Below are positions 1 to 8,984 of a DNA stretch of 64,000 nt, in pieces. Source of the stretch: Devosia faecipullorum (GTDB lineage Bacteria > Pseudomonadota > Alphaproteobacteria > Rhizobiales > Devosiaceae); NCBI RefSeq assembly GCF_015158295.1, contig NZ_JACDXV010000006.1, forward strand, positions 62,001 through 126,000, in the 5' to 3' direction. The notes under the pieces are model-generated. The model searched no databases, had not been told where the DNA came from, and saw only the letters and a list, made by a program, of their open reading frames with translations. Numbering within the stretch: position 1 is the stretch's first letter; each line of letters starts with the position of its first letter. The position numbers were made by a program, and so were the translations under genes.

Positions 1-601
1 CGAGGTTTTCATGATCCTCCAGATAGGCCAGGCGCTGAAAGGTGCCGATACGGACATGGCTGTGGCTCAGCCTGGTCAGCACCGACGACCGCGCCGGCGA
101 AGGCTCGTCGCCGCGATAAAGCTGTTCGCCGGTTTCGATCAGGGCGAAAGACTTTGACGTATAGACGCCGAGCGCCTCCAGCATTTCGGTGGCCAGCACT
201 TCACGCACGCCGCCCTTGAGCGTGAGGCGGCCATCGCCGCCCCGCGAATAGGGGGTCTTGCCGCTCCCCTTGGTGCCGAAATCGAGCAGACGCCCATCCT
301 CGGGATCGGTGCATTGGGCAAAGAGGAAGCCGCGGCCATCACCCAGATCGGGATTGTAAGAGCGGAATTGATGGCCGTGATAGCGCAGGGCCAGGGGATG
401 AGGAAGCGAGCCGGGCAGCGGTTCAAAATGCCCGAAATGGGTCAGCCATTGCGCGTCGGAAAGCCCGCCCAATCCGACATGCTCCGCCCAGCGGTTATCG
501 CGATGGCGCAGGATTGTCTGGGGAAAATCGGCAGCGGCGACGCGATCGTAAAACGCGGAGCCCAAATCCTCGTGGCGGCGGCTGGGGCGGAAATCAGGCA
601 T
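1..601 (-). CDS. selO: Protein adenylyltransferase SelO (YdiU family), C-terminal part outside window
   Basis: SelO is a pseudokinase-fold enzyme that transfers AMP to Ser/Thr/Tyr of target proteins and is linked to redox stress. Reading the minus strand from an ATG at 599-601 gives about 200 residues with no stop before the window edge. Diagnostic family segments appear in order: [18 protein letters not shown], then [31 protein letters not shown] and [16 protein letters not shown]. The second segment matches the conserved [13 protein letters not shown] block of UPF0061. The rest of the catalytic domain lies beyond base 1. It is divergent from the HAD phosphatase gene, with about 100 bp between them. 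Identification is confident; activity cannot be judged from a fragment. Confidence 0.9.
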   Translation of the reverse strand, partial: MPDFRPSRRHEDLGSAFYDRVAAADFPQTILRHRDNRWAEHVGLGGLSDAQWLTHFGHFEPLPGSLPHPLALRYHGHQFRSYNPDLGDGRGFLFAQCTDPEDGRLLDFGTKGSGKTPYSRGGDGRLTLKGGVREVLATEMLEALGVYTSKSFALIETGEQLYRGDEPSPARSSVLTRLSHSHVRIGTFQRLAYLEDHENL

Positions 602-704
602 GATGGGCCAAGGCTAACACGGTGAGGCCGCTCCGTCGCCATGCAAGTCGGCCTTGCATTCCCGCGTCTGGCGATGGCGATGAAATCGGCCTATAGGAGT
701 GAGA

Positions 705-1388
705 ATGACGCTTCTTTCCGACACGCTCCGACTTCGCCCCTTCCGGGCCGCCATTTTCGACATGGACGGCACCCTGCTCGACACCGAGGCTGTTTTCCGC
801 GACATCGTCTATGATGTGTGCACCGATCTCGGCTTCGAAATGACGGACGATGTGCATCGCTCCATGGTCGGCTCCAGCCATGAACGCACCAGCCAATTGC
901 TGATCGAAGCCTATGGCGTGGCCTTCCCCTATTCACTGTTCGACGAAAAATGCCGCGTCATCATGCGCGAACGCAGCCATTCAGGTGTTCCGGTCAAGGC
1001 GGGCGCGCGGGAATTCGTCACCGAGCTGCGCGAGCGCGGCATTCCCACCGCCGTCGCCACCTCATCGCGCAATCCCCATGCCGCCCATCATCTGGGTGCG
1101 GCTGGCTTGCTGGACCTGTTCGAAACCGTGGTCACGCGGGACGATGTCGTGCATCCCAAACCGCATCCCGAACCCTATCTGATCGCGGCGAAGCGACTGA
1201 GGATCGAGCCGGCGGCTTGCCTGGCGCTCGAGGACAGCCATGCCGGCGTCCATGCGGCCCATGCGGCGGGCATGCAGACCATCATGGTGCCGGACCTGGT
1301 CGATCCGGATGCGCAGATCGCCGCTTTGGGCATCCAGGTTGTCCGCAATCTGACCCTGGTTCATCATGCGGCGTTTCCTCGCGACTAA
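705..1388 (+). CDS. HAD-superfamily subfamily IA hydrolase (phosphatase/phosphomutase-like)
   Basis: A cytosolic HAD hydrolase expected to dephosphorylate a small phosphorylated metabolite or act as a beta-phosphoglucomutase-like enzyme. Motif I is visible as FDMDGTLLDTE near residue 20, with the nucleophile Asp and the acid/base Asp two residues later. Motif II is the TSSR segment; the motif III lysine lies in HPKPHPEPY; motif IV is ALEDSHAGVHAA. The helical cap between motifs I and II is the size seen in subfamily IA. Length is 227 aa. I prefer the ATG at 705 over an in-frame GTG at 699, because the AGGAG at 695-699 is correctly spaced for 705 and overlaps the GTG. The substrate cannot be told from sequence. 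Confidence 0.85.
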   Translation: MTLLSDTLRLRPFRAAIFDMDGTLLDTEAVFRDIVYDVCTDLGFEMTDDVHRSMVGSSHERTSQLLIEAYGVAFPYSLFDEKCRVIMRERSHSGVPVKAGAREFVTELRERGIPTAVATSSRNPHAAHHLGAAGLLDLFETVVTRDDVVHPKPHPEPYLIAAKRLRIEPAACLALEDSHAGVHAAHAAGMQTIMVPDLVDPDAQIAALGIQVVRNLTLVHHAAFPRD

Positions 1389-1501
1389 GATGTGATTAAC
1401 CATCCGCGCTAATAGATAAAACCTTATCCAAACGGGTAAGGCGCGGTTCAGCATCTTTAAAATCCATTCAAATCAAGGGTTTCCTTGCTTGGCGGCCTCC
1501 G

Positions 1502-1516
1502 TTAACCCTGCCTTAA
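1502..1516. promoter_or_regulatory. Candidate CtrA binding site (TTAA-N7-TTAA)
   Basis: TTAA at 1502-1505 and TTAA at 1513-1516 are separated by exactly seven bases, matching the full CtrA recognition pattern of alphaproteobacteria. A further TTAACC half-site lies at about 1533-1538 and a TTAACC at 1397-1402. The site is about 165 bp upstream of the cell wall hydrolase gene at 1678, in an otherwise empty spacer. Cell-cycle control of a peptidoglycan hydrolase by CtrA would be biologically sensible, but binding is inferred only from the motif. Confidence 0.5.
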
Positions 1517-1677
1517 GTTGCTAAGGGCTATGGTTAACCAGCCGTAAATTTCGACTTCCATCCCGGCCAAGGCTTGGCTAGTGTGCAGCCGGGAAGTGAC
1601 GGGGCCCGCCTGAGGGCACCCCCGTGAAGAAGGTCCACCGGATATGGCCGGCTGGGCTCAGGGGCAAGGACTGAGCA

Positions 1678-2568
1678 TTGAGATCGAAAAGGCAACAGAT
1701 CGTCGCGCGTACCCTGTCGCCCGTGCTTGCCGTTTGTGCTGCTGCTCTCGTGCTGTTTGTTACCTTCTCGCCCGCCCATGCCGATACCAGGCTGGCGCTG
1801 CCCGATCCGATTCCCGAAACCATCGCCGAGCTGCGCCTGCAACCGGCGCTGGGCCCGGAACTTGTGCCGCTGGCGCCGGGCGAGCAGCCTCTGACCCCGG
1901 CATTGCTGGCCAATTATGTCAAACGCCAGCAATCCCTGCGTTCCGTGGACGTGACGCTGACCGGGCCGCAGCCGGACCTGACGCCCGACATGCTGATGGG
2001 CTATATCAGCCGGGCCTCCTTTGGCAGCAACAATGCCCTTTCCGCCATTGCCAGCTTTGCCGAGCCGACGCCGCGCCCGCAACCTTCGGTGACCGCCTCC
2101 ATGCTGGCCGACTATGTCGCGAGCGGTTATCAGCCGATGGAAAAGCGGCTGGAAACTGCCGATGCCGAGCGCGATTGCCTAGCGCAGGCCATTTATCACG
2201 AAGCGCGCGGGGAAAGCGCGACGGGCCAATTGGCGGTGGCCAATGTGATCGTCAATCGCGCCCGCTCGGCCAAATTCCCCAATTCGCTATGCGGCGTCAT
2301 TTATCAGAACGCCGACAAGGGGCTTTATCGCTGCCAGTTCACCTTTGCCTGCGATGGCCGCGACAATCGTCCGGCGGAGCGCCGCGCGTGGGCCGCCTCG
2401 CAGCAATTGGCCAAGGATATCTATGCCGAATTCGCCACCGGCAGGGAGATTGGGGCGCTGCCCAGCTCGGCGCTCTATTATCACACGACGGCCGTGGCGC
2501 CGTCCTGGTCGCATACTTTCAGCCGCGTGGCGACGGTGGATTCCCACATTTTCTATTCCCCGAACTGA
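1678..2568 (+). CDS. Cell wall hydrolase, SleB-like (Hydrolase_2 domain), exported
   Basis: An exported peptidoglycan hydrolase, probably an amidase or lytic transglycosylase of the SleB/CwlJ type acting in the periplasm. The TTG at 1678 is preceded by AAGGA with a 7-nt spacer and starts a clear signal peptide (basic MRSKRQQ, hydrophobic stretch, cleavage near SPAHA) at residues 1-35. Residues about 35-160 are a low-complexity, Pro/Ala-rich linker. The catalytic domain follows from about residue 165, with AIYHEARGES, VANVIVNRARS, QFTFACDG and the C-terminal YYHTTAVAPSW typical of PF07486. The 289-bp spacer upstream carries a CtrA-like motif. A convergent terminator separates it from pckA. The exact bond cleaved is not determinable here. 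Confidence 0.88.
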   Translation: MRSKRQQIVARTLSPVLAVCAAALVLFVTFSPAHADTRLALPDPIPETIAELRLQPALGPELVPLAPGEQPLTPALLANYVKRQQSLRSVDVTLTGPQPDLTPDMLMGYISRASFGSNNALSAIASFAEPTPRPQPSVTASMLADYVASGYQPMEKRLETADAERDCLAQAIYHEARGESATGQLAVANVIVNRARSAKFPNSLCGVIYQNADKGLYRCQFTFACDGRDNRPAERRAWAASQQLAKDIYAEFATGREIGALPSSALYYHTTAVAPSWSHTFSRVATVDSHIFYSPN

Positions 2569-2581
2569 GCGAACGGGACAC

Positions 2582-2609
2582 AAAAAAGGGCGCCCGCGGC
2601 GCCCTTTTT
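2582..2609. terminator. Bidirectional intrinsic terminator between cell wall hydrolase gene and pckA
   Basis: A-run 2582-2587, stem GGGCGCC (2588-2594), loop CGC, stem GGCGCCC (2598-2604), T-run 2605-2609. The A-run and T-run flank the stem symmetrically, so it can terminate both the plus-strand gene ending at 2568 and pckA ending at 2617. Confidence 0.9.
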
Positions 2610-2616
2610 GCTGTCT

Positions 2617-4209
2617 TTACTCCGCCGCCATCTGCAATCGCGGACCGGCTCCGGCATCGGCCTCTGGACCGAACTTCTTGAAATTGTTACGGAAAAGATC
2701 GACCAACTTGGCCGACTGCGCATCATACTGGTCTGGATCAGGCCAGGTGCGGCGCGGATCGAGCAGGCTGGGATCGACGCCCGGCACGTTGAGCGGCACC
2801 TCGAAGCCGAAGAGCGGATCAAAGCGCATATCGGCATTGTCGAGCGAACCATCGAGCGCGGCGGTGAGCAGGCGACGGGTCGAGGCGATGTCGATGCGCT
2901 TGCCCTGACCATAGCCGCCGCTGGTCCAGCCGGTATTGAGCAGCCATGCCTGGGCCCCGCTGGTGCGCAGCCGCTCGGCCAGCATGTCACCGTAAGCCGT
3001 TGGATGCAAAGGCATAAAGGGCGCACCAAAGCAGGCCGAGAAGGTGGCCTGGGGTTCGGTGACGCCGCGCTCGGTGCCCGCGACCTTGGCGGTGTAGCCG
3101 GAAAGGAAGTGATAGACTGCCTGGTCCGGGGTCAGCCGCGCCAGCGGCGGCAAGACGCCGAACGCATCGGCGGTGAGAAAGACCACGGTTTTTGGCGTTT
3201 TCCCCACACTTCCCCTGGCAATCGATGGCAAAACGCCGATCGGATAGGCCGCTCTTGTGTTCTCAGTCAGCGTTACATCGTCAAATGCTGGCGCATTGTT
3301 AGCATCGAGCACGACATTCTCGAGCACGGTGCCGAAGCGGCGAGTCGCTGCATAAATCTCGGGCTCGGCCGTCGCCGAAAGCTTGACTGTCTTGGCGTAG
3401 CAACCGCCTTCGAGATTGAAGACGCCATCCTCGCTCCAGCCATGTTCGTCGTCGCCGATCAAAGGGCGAGCCGGGTCGTTGGAAAGCGTGGTCTTGCCGG
3501 TGCCCGAGAGCCCGAAGAACAGAGCCGCCTCGCCATCCGGTCCCAGGTTAGCCGAGCAGTGCATGGGCAGCACATTGCGGGCGGGGGCGTGGAAGTTGAA
3601 GAGGCTGAAGACCGACTTCTTGATCTCGCCGGCATAGAGCGTGCCGGCGATGAGCACGAGATTGCGGCTCATGTCGAGCGCGATCACGGTGTCGGTGCGA
3701 CTGCCATGGCGGGCGGGGTCGGCCTGGAAATAGGGAGCATGAACGATGGTGACCGGATCGGCGTCGTCGGCGGCGGGAATGCCCTCGTCCCGGCGGATCA
3801 GCAGATTACGGATGAACAGGGCGTGCCAGGCGCTGGGGGTGAGCACGGTGACATCATATTGGTGGCGCGGATCGGCCCCGGCGAGCAGATCCTGCCGGAA
3901 CAGATCCTGACCGGCGAGATGATCGCGAATGTCGCCCAAAAGCAGATCGAAATGGGCCGGGCTCATGGCGCCCGAATTGTCCCACCAGACGCTGTTTTCA
4001 GTCAGGGCATCGCGGACGATGAACTTGTCCTTGGGCGACCGGCCGGTAAAGGCGCCGGTGCGAACCGAGAGCGCTCCGTCGCTGGTCAGCACCCCATTGC
4101 CCTGGCCAATGGAAGCCGCAACCAAGGCCGGCACAACGGCGTTATCGCTCAGCGAGGTCGCTGCCGCGCCAATAGCGGTCCGAAGGGTTCCGTGATCGAA
4201 GGCAGGCAT
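2617..4209 (-). CDS. pckA: Phosphoenolpyruvate carboxykinase (ATP)
   Basis: Converts oxaloacetate plus ATP to PEP, CO2 and ADP, the first committed step of gluconeogenesis from C4 acids. The 530-aa length is normal for the ATP-dependent family. The signature kinase-1a loop [14 protein letters not shown] and the kinase-2/metal segment [20 protein letters not shown] are present, as are [12 protein letters not shown] and the C-terminal [12 protein letters not shown]. Start chosen at the ATG 4207-4209, preceded on the minus strand by GGAGA 8 nt away; the longer in-frame start at 4356 would add 49 residues unlike the family. It is divergent from chvI. In Agrobacterium pckA sits next to chvI-chvG and is acid-induced through that system, so shared control here is plausible. 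Confidence 0.97.
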   Translation of the reverse strand: MPAFDHGTLRTAIGAAATSLSDNAVVPALVAASIGQGNGVLTSDGALSVRTGAFTGRSPKDKFIVRDALTENSVWWDNSGAMSPAHFDLLLGDIRDHLAGQDLFRQDLLAGADPRHQYDVTVLTPSAWHALFIRNLLIRRDEGIPAADDADPVTIVHAPYFQADPARHGSRTDTVIALDMSRNLVLIAGTLYAGEIKKSVFSLFNFHAPARNVLPMHCSANLGPDGEAALFFGLSGTGKTTLSNDPARPLIGDDEHGWSEDGVFNLEGGCYAKTVKLSATAEPEIYAATRRFGTVLENVVLDANNAPAFDDVTLTENTRAAYPIGVLPSIARGSVGKTPKTVVFLTADAFGVLPPLARLTPDQAVYHFLSGYTAKVAGTERGVTEPQATFSACFGAPFMPLHPTAYGDMLAERLRTSGAQAWLLNTGWTSGGYGQGKRIDIASTRRLLTAALDGSLDNADMRFDPLFGFEVPLNVPGVDPSLLDPRRTWPDPDQYDAQSAKLVDLFRNNFKKFGPEADAGAGPRLQMAAE

Positions 4210-4469
4210 GTTTTGTCTCCACAAAGCCGCGCGAAACTGGCGGCCCTTGGAGGCAAAATAGGTGGCGGTCCGCGCCCCGAACCATCCCGAAATGGGTCGT
4301 AAGACTGAAGTTGCATCGAAATCGTCTTGTATGGAAGCGCGGGCAATCTGGCACAAGACTTGGCCGCGCCATATTTAATGCGTAATTGTCGCTTGCAACG
4401 TCGCTCAATAGTCCGGCTGAACAATCAGCGGGGCAAGACCCAGCAGCGTCACGAAGAGAAAGGCAGACC

Positions 4470-5186
4470 ATGCCAAAGATCGCCCTTGTGGACGATGACC
4501 GCAATATTCTCACCTCGGTGTCCCTGACCCTCGAGGCCGAGGGCTATCAGGTCGCCACCTATACCGATGGCGCCTCGGGGCTGGAGGGCCTGACCACGGA
4601 TAAGCCGGACCTGGCCATTCTCGACATCAAGATGCCGCGCATGGACGGCATGGAATTGCTGCGCCGCCTGCGACAGAAATCCGACATTCCGGTGATCTTC
4701 CTCACCTCCAAGGACGAAGAGATCGACGAATTGTTCGGGCTCAAGATGGGCGCCGACGATTTCATCACCAAGCCGTTCAGCCAGCGCCTGCTGGTCGAGC
4801 GGGTGAAAGCCATCCTGCGCCGCTCCGCCCCGCGCGACGGCAATGGTGCGGCGAGCCTGGGCATGGAAACGGCGCCGAGCAAGGCGCTGATCGAGCGCGG
4901 CGCGCTGGTGATGGACGAGGAACGTCATACCTGCACCTGGAAGGGGCAGCGGGTGACCCTTACCGTCACCGAATTCCTGATCCTGCAGGCGCTGGCGCTG
5001 CGGCCCGGCGTGGTCAAGTCGCGCAATGCGCTGATGGACGCGGCCTATGACGACCAGGTCTATGTCGATGACCGCACCATCGACAGCCACATCAAGCGGC
5101 TGCGCAAGAAGTTCAAGGCGACCGACGACGATTTCGAGATGATCGAAACCCTTTATGGCGTCGGCTACCGCTTCAAGGAGCAATAA
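4470..5186 (+). CDS. chvI: Two-component response regulator ChvI (OmpR/PhoB family)
   Basis: DNA-binding response regulator of the ChvG-ChvI envelope/acid-stress system. The receiver domain spans residues 1-120, with the acidic pocket VDDD at 7-10, the phospho-accepting Asp52 in [13 protein letters not shown], and the conserved Lys in FITKPF. A winged-helix effector domain follows from about 135 ([18 protein letters not shown], then [18 protein letters not shown]). Length 238 aa is typical. The ATG at 4470 is preceded by AAAGG; an in-frame upstream ATG at 4386 adds an unconserved leader. chvG follows 8 bp after the stop, so the pair is one operon. Synteny with pckA, hprK and ptsH supports the ChvI name over a generic OmpR-type regulator. 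Confidence 0.95.
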   Translation: MPKIALVDDDRNILTSVSLTLEAEGYQVATYTDGASGLEGLTTDKPDLAILDIKMPRMDGMELLRRLRQKSDIPVIFLTSKDEEIDELFGLKMGADDFITKPFSQRLLVERVKAILRRSAPRDGNGAASLGMETAPSKALIERGALVMDEERHTCTWKGQRVTLTVTEFLILQALALRPGVVKSRNALMDAAYDDQVYVDDRTIDSHIKRLRKKFKATDDDFEMIETLYGVGYRFKEQ

Positions 5187-5194
5187 GACGTCAA

Positions 5195-6979
5195 TTGGCC
5201 ATTCTGGACCGTCAAACTGACGAATCCATCCCCGGGCGCGGGGATGACCCAGCCGGGGAGACGCCAGGTTCCGGCCGGAAGCGGCGTCGTCTGGTGCCGC
5301 GCCCGGTGGCCAAGATTTTTGTCGCCATCCGGCGCTTCATCGATTTCGCGGTGTTTTCCAGTCTCACCCGACGCATCGTCGTGCTCAACATGGCGGGGCT
5401 GCTGGTGTTGGTGGTGGGCATCCTGTATCTCAACCAATGGCGGGCGGGCCTGATCGACGCCCGCGTGCAATCGCTGCGCGTGCAGGGGGAAATCATCGCC
5501 GCCGCCATCGCCGCCTCGGCCACGGTGGACAGCGACATCATCTCGATCAATCCCGACCGGCTGCTGGACGTACAGGGCGGCAATATCTCCCCGCTCTCCT
5601 ATTTCGACCCGACGCTGGAATTTCCCATCAATCCCGAACAGGTGGCGCCGCTGCTGCGCAATCTGATCACCCCCACCCGGACCCGCGCCCGCATCTATGA
5701 CCTGGGCGGCCTGCTGATCCTGGACAGCGACAATATCTATGCGCGCGGCGAGGTGCTGCGGCAGAATATCGACACCAGCCAGCCCCGGTTCTTTCTCGCC
5801 GAATGGTGGAATGCCGTCGTCTCCTGGGCGCCCGGGGACAATTTCCCCACCTATCAGGAATATCAGGCCGACGAGGGCACGCGCTATCCCGAGGTCGCCT
5901 CGGCACTTGCCGGCGCCCCCGCCGATTTCGTGCGCGTGGACAGCAAGGGCCAATTGGTGGTTTCGGTGGCGGTGCCGGTGCAAAGGCTGCGCGCCATTGT
6001 CGGGGCCATCCTGCTCTCGACCGCGCCGGGCGACATCGATTCGATAGTGGCGCAGGAACGCTGGAGCCTGTTCCGCATCGCGCTGATCGCCGCCGGGGTG
6101 CAGATCGTGCTCTCGCTTTTATTGGCCGGCACCATTGCCGGGCCGATGCGCCGCCTCTCGGCGGCGGCCGAACGGGTGCAGACCGCCGGCGACGCCAGGG
6201 CAGAAATACCCGACCTCACCGACCGCCCAGACGAAATCGGGCACCTGTCGGGGGCGCTGCGGCGCATGACCGATGCGCTTTACAACCGTATCGAGGCCAT
6301 CGAGCGCTTTGCCGCCGATGTCGCCCATGAACTCAAGAACCCGCTGACTTCGCTGCGCTCGGCGGTGGAAACCCTGCCCTTGGCCAAGAAGGAAGAGGAC
6401 AAGGCGCGGCTCAACGAAATCATCCAGCACGATATCCGTCGGCTGGACCGGCTGATCACCGACATTTCCAGCGCCAGCCGGCTCGATGCGGAACTGGCCC
6501 GTGAAAGCGCCGAACTGGTGGATGTAGAAAAGCTGGCCGAGGCCATGGTGGCGATCCAGAAGGATATGACGCAGGGCCGCGACGTCGCGGTGGTCATGGG
6601 CAAGCGCAGCGGGCGCGGACCGACCCTGATCAATGGCCATGAAAGCCGGCTGGCGCAGGTCTTCGCCAATCTCATCGACAATGCAGTGTCCTTCTCGCCC
6701 GAAGGGGGCAAAGTCAGCGTCGCCGTCGCCACCGAGGGCGAGACCATCACCGTCTCCGTCACCGACGAGGGACCGGGCATTACCGGCGACGCCACCCGCA
6801 TTTTCCAGCGCTTCTATACCGACCGGCCGGAAACCGAATCCTTCGGCAATCATTCCGGGCTTGGCCTTTCCATTTCCAAGCAGATCGTGGACGCCCACAA
6901 GGGCAGTATCCGCGCCCATAACCGCACCGACCGCTCGGGCGCGGTTTTTACAATTGTGTTGCCGCGGGCGCGCAAATAG
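5195..6979 (+). CDS. chvG: Sensor histidine kinase ChvG (ExoS)
   Basis: Inner-membrane sensor kinase partner of ChvI. Residues about 50-80 form TM1 (LNMAGLLVLVVGILYL), followed by a periplasmic sensor domain, TM2 near residues 285-310, a HAMP linker, and the H-box FAADVAHELKNPLTSLRS with phospho-His378. N, G1 (VTDEGPGIT) and G2 (SGLGLSISK) boxes complete the ATPase domain. The 594-aa length matches rhizobial ChvG. The start is uncertain: no ATG is available, TTG 5195 has AAGGAG 14 nt upstream, and the first ~20 codons run through a GC-rich palindrome at 5228-5245. A GTG near 5295 is an alternative. ExoR-type periplasmic inhibition is known for the family, but exoR is not in this window. Confidence 0.94.
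   Translation: MAILDRQTDESIPGRGDDPAGETPGSGRKRRRLVPRPVAKIFVAIRRFIDFAVFSSLTRRIVVLNMAGLLVLVVGILYLNQWRAGLIDARVQSLRVQGEIIAAAIAASATVDSDIISINPDRLLDVQGGNISPLSYFDPTLEFPINPEQVAPLLRNLITPTRTRARIYDLGGLLILDSDNIYARGEVLRQNIDTSQPRFFLAEWWNAVVSWAPGDNFPTYQEYQADEGTRYPEVASALAGAPADFVRVDSKGQLVVSVAVPVQRLRAIVGAILLSTAPGDIDSIVAQERWSLFRIALIAAGVQIVLSLLLAGTIAGPMRRLSAAAERVQTAGDARAEIPDLTDRPDEIGHLSGALRRMTDALYNRIEAIERFAADVAHELKNPLTSLRSAVETLPLAKKEEDKARLNEIIQHDIRRLDRLITDISSASRLDAELARESAELVDVEKLAEAMVAIQKDMTQGRDVAVVMGKRSGRGPTLINGHESRLAQVFANLIDNAVSFSPEGGKVSVAVATEGETITVSVTDEGPGITGDATRIFQRFYTDRPETESFGNHSGLGLSISKQIVDAHKGSIRAHNRTDRSGAVFTIVLPRARK
5228..5245. repeat. Short GC-rich palindrome inside the 5' end of chvG
   Basis: ATCCCCG (5228-5234), loop GGCG, CGGGGAT (5239-5245): a perfect 7-bp inverted repeat, followed by GACCC and a second C/G-rich segment. 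It resembles REP-type intergenic palindromes of Hyphomicrobiales, but here lies inside the predicted N-terminal codons of chvG. It could also sequester the start region in the mRNA. Confidence 0.5.
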
Positions 6980-6988
6980 ACTTTGCTC

Positions 6989-7456
6989 ATGAGCAAGTCC
7001 CAAAACGTCCATGGAACAGGATTGGTCCTGGGTGAAACCGGACTCTTGCTGCGCGGCCCTTCGGGCGCGGGGAAATCCTTGCTGGCCCTGGCCCTATTGG
7101 AAAGCTGGGAGCAGCGCGGGCAAGCCGCTTTCCTGGTCGCCGACGACCGCGTGGACCTGCGCGATGACGGCGAATCACTGACCATGCTGGCCCCGCCCCG
7201 ATTGGAGGGGCTCATCGAATTGCGCGGCAGAGGCATCGTTTCGCGCCCGCACCAGCAAAGCGCCAGACTGGACCTGATCATCGATCTGGTGCCCGAATTG
7301 ATCCGGCTGGTGGAGGAGGAAGCGCTCCAGACCACGCTATTGGGCCATGTCCTGATGCGCGCGCCGGTGCCTCAGGCGGGGGTGGTGAGTCTGGGCCATC
7401 AGCAATTGCTCGTGGCCGAAGCGTTGCGCGCAAGCCTTGCAGCCAACGAATCGTGA
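6989..7456 (+). CDS. hprK: HPr kinase/phosphorylase, short alphaproteobacterial form
   Basis: Phosphorylates and dephosphorylates HPr on its regulatory serine. Only the C-terminal catalytic domain is present (155 aa against about 310 in Firmicutes), which is the usual state in rhizobia and relatives. The P-loop GPSGAGKS lies at residues 23-30, VADDRVDL follows at about 50, and the segment LIELRGRGIVSRP resembles the HPrK signature. ATG 6989 is taken as start; an in-frame TTG at 6983 is less likely. It begins 9 bp after chvG and is followed by genes for its substrate HPr and an EIIA, a conserved order linking carbon/PTS signalling to the ChvG-ChvI locus. Confidence 0.92.
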   Translation: MSKSQNVHGTGLVLGETGLLLRGPSGAGKSLLALALLESWEQRGQAAFLVADDRVDLRDDGESLTMLAPPRLEGLIELRGRGIVSRPHQQSARLDLIIDLVPELIRLVEEEALQTTLLGHVLMRAPVPQAGVVSLGHQQLLVAEALRASLAANES

Positions 7457-7594
7457 CAATATACCCCTTGCAAGGGGTCGCCCCGGAGACAAGACTGTAA
7501 GCTGGTTACCTGCCGGCACCCGGCGGCGGGTTTGGCTTGGGACTGGATAAAGATCACGGCGCGCCGGTTTGGCGCGGCTGTCTGGGGATTGTTC

Positions 7595-7993
7595 ATGATC
7601 GGATTGGTTCTGGTGACCCATGGCGCGCTCGCCACAGAGTTCAAGCTCGCCATGGAACATGTGGTCGGACCACAGGATTATATCGAAGCCATCGCCATTG
7701 GCCCCGATGACAATGCGGAACTGCGCCGCGAGGATATTCTGAGCGCCATCGACCGGGCCGATTCCGGCGCGGGCGTCATCATCCTCACCGACATGTTCGG
7801 CGGCACGCCCTCGAACCTGGCCATTTCGGTGATGCAGAACCGCAAGGTGGAAGTGATCGCCGGGGTCAACCTGCCCATGCTGGTAAAGCTGGGACGGGTG
7901 CGTGGCGAAATGAGCATGGAAGAAGCGGTGAACGTCGCCCAGGAAGCGGGCAAGAAATATATCACCGTGGCCAATGCCGTTCTGGGCGCCTGA
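7595..7993 (+). CDS. manX: PTS system EIIA component, mannose family
   Basis: Accepts phosphate from HPr on a histidine; in this incomplete PTS it has no sugar-transporting EIIB/EIIC partner and is expected to be regulatory. The fold's phospho-His is His9 in GLVLVTHGALATEF, and the family segment ILTDMFGGTPSNLA follows at about residue 62. The 132-aa length is right for a single EIIA-Man domain. ATG 7595 was chosen because upstream in-frame starts (from 7532) would add a 21-residue extension absent in the family; GGGGA precedes it. The gene is 3 bp from ptsH, so the two are cotranscribed. Confidence 0.92.
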   Translation: MIGLVLVTHGALATEFKLAMEHVVGPQDYIEAIAIGPDDNAELRREDILSAIDRADSGAGVIILTDMFGGTPSNLAISVMQNRKVEVIAGVNLPMLVKLGRVRGEMSMEEAVNVAQEAGKKYITVANAVLGA

Positions 7994-7996
7994 CCC

Positions 7997-8296
7997 ATGG
8001 ATGCGAGCAGGGCCGTCGCCCAGCAATTGACGATTCTCAACCGCAAGGGCCTGCATGCCCGCGCTTCGGCGCGCTTCGTGCGCACGGCCGAATGTTTCGA
8101 CGCCAGCATCAGCGTCATCAAGGACGGCACTTCGGTGGCCGGCAATTCCATCATGGGCCTGATGATGCTGGGCGCGGGGCCGGGTTCGACCATCCTGGTC
8201 CAGGCCAGCGGCAAGCAGGCCCGCGAAGCACTCGAAGCCATTACCGAACTGGTCAATAACGGGTTCGACGAGGATGTGGACGGGGCCGAGGCTTAG
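7997..8296 (+). CDS. ptsH: Phosphocarrier protein HPr
   Basis: Small phosphocarrier that passes phosphate from EI to EIIA and is modified by HPr kinase. The active His20 lies in NRKGLHARASARF, and the regulatory serine is Ser51 in AGNSIMGLMMLG, matching the Ser46 region of classical HPr. Length 99 aa. The start ATG 7997 is 3 bp after the EIIA stop. The presence of both His and Ser sites agrees with the hprK gene two genes upstream. EI (ptsP or ptsI) is not in the window. Confidence 0.95.
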   Translation: MDASRAVAQQLTILNRKGLHARASARFVRTAECFDASISVIKDGTSVAGNSIMGLMMLGAGPGSTILVQASGKQAREALEAITELVNNGFDEDVDGAEA

Positions 8297-8340
8297 GCAA
8301 AGTTCAAGATTTGCATTGGCGGCGGAAAGCCCCGATCTGA

Positions 8341-8364
8341 TCCCCTCCCCTCAAGAGGGATGGG
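8341..8364. repeat. Imperfect C/G hairpin in ptsH - DUF2937 spacer
   Basis: CCCC then CCCTC pair with GAGGG then GGGG across a short AA loop, with a two-base mismatch on each side. No T-run follows, so it is not a canonical terminator. It may be an intergenic repeat remnant or an mRNA-stabilising structure below ptsH. The 172-bp spacer (8297-8468) shows nothing else clear. Confidence 0.35.
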
Positions 8365-8468
8365 GCACATCTGGGCTCGCCATATATAATGCGAGGCCGA
8401 TAGCATCTGTCATGTTCTTGCCGTTTGCATGCGGCTGAGTGATCCTGGGTCAGCTAGAGGAGCGCGGC

Positions 8469-8984
8469 ATGATGCGGCGAGTGATCGCGGGAATCGGGGG
8501 GATCGCGCTGGCGGCGACGCTCAGTCAGTTTCCCGAATATGCCCAGCAATATACCCAGCGGCTGGGCGGCGCGGTCGATGAATTGCGCGTCATCACCGAG
8601 GATTTCGACCGGGCGGCGACGCAGGAGGGGCTGGACCGGCAGGCGGCGCTTCAGCGCTACAACAATTCCAGCGACAGCTTTCTGGCCGGGCGCGGCGACA
8701 GTATGGGGCGCACGTTCCAGCGGTATGAACATCTGAGCCAGACACTGGCCCGGATCGAGGGCGCGGGGCCGATCGAACGGCTGCAATCGCTGCCCGCCTA
8801 TCTCGACAGCGATGTGGGGCGCAGGACGCTGGATGCCTACAAGCCCGCCATGCCGGTGACTTTGGAGGGCGTGCTCTATGCCGGGGCCGGGTTCATGCTG
8901 GGCTATCTGTTGTTATCGGCGCTGGTGCGGTTCTGCGCCCTGCCCTTCCGGCGGCGGGGCCGGCAGCGGGCCTATCGGGGCTGA
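8469..8984 (+). CDS. DUF2937 family membrane protein
   Basis: Uncharacterised protein of 171 aa resembling the DUF2937 family. Residues 1-20 form an N-terminal signal/anchor (MMRRVIAGIGGIALAATL), then a helical, charged soluble region (AQQYTQRLGGAVDELRVITEDFDRAA) and a C-terminal membrane segment near residues 135-158 (LEGVLYAGAGFMLGYLLLSALV) followed by a basic tail. The topology suggests a periplasmic helical domain held by two anchors. ATG 8469 is preceded by AGAGGAG 6 nt upstream, so the longer in-frame start at 8439 is rejected. No function is established; the neighbours (ptsH, ahcY) are housekeeping and give no direct hint. Confidence 0.75.
   Translation: MMRRVIAGIGGIALAATLSQFPEYAQQYTQRLGGAVDELRVITEDFDRAATQEGLDRQAALQRYNNSSDSFLAGRGDSMGRTFQRYEHLSQTLARIEGAGPIERLQSLPAYLDSDVGRRTLDAYKPAMPVTLEGVLYAGAGFMLGYLLLSALVRFCALPFRRRGRQRAYRG

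Noticed and set aside
2608-4302. Long plus-strand open frame (564 codons) opposite pckA
   Set aside because: It is the antisense shadow of a strongly conserved PEP carboxykinase; its translation has no family resemblance and is rich in Arg/Gly/Ala, as expected for GC-rich antisense frames.
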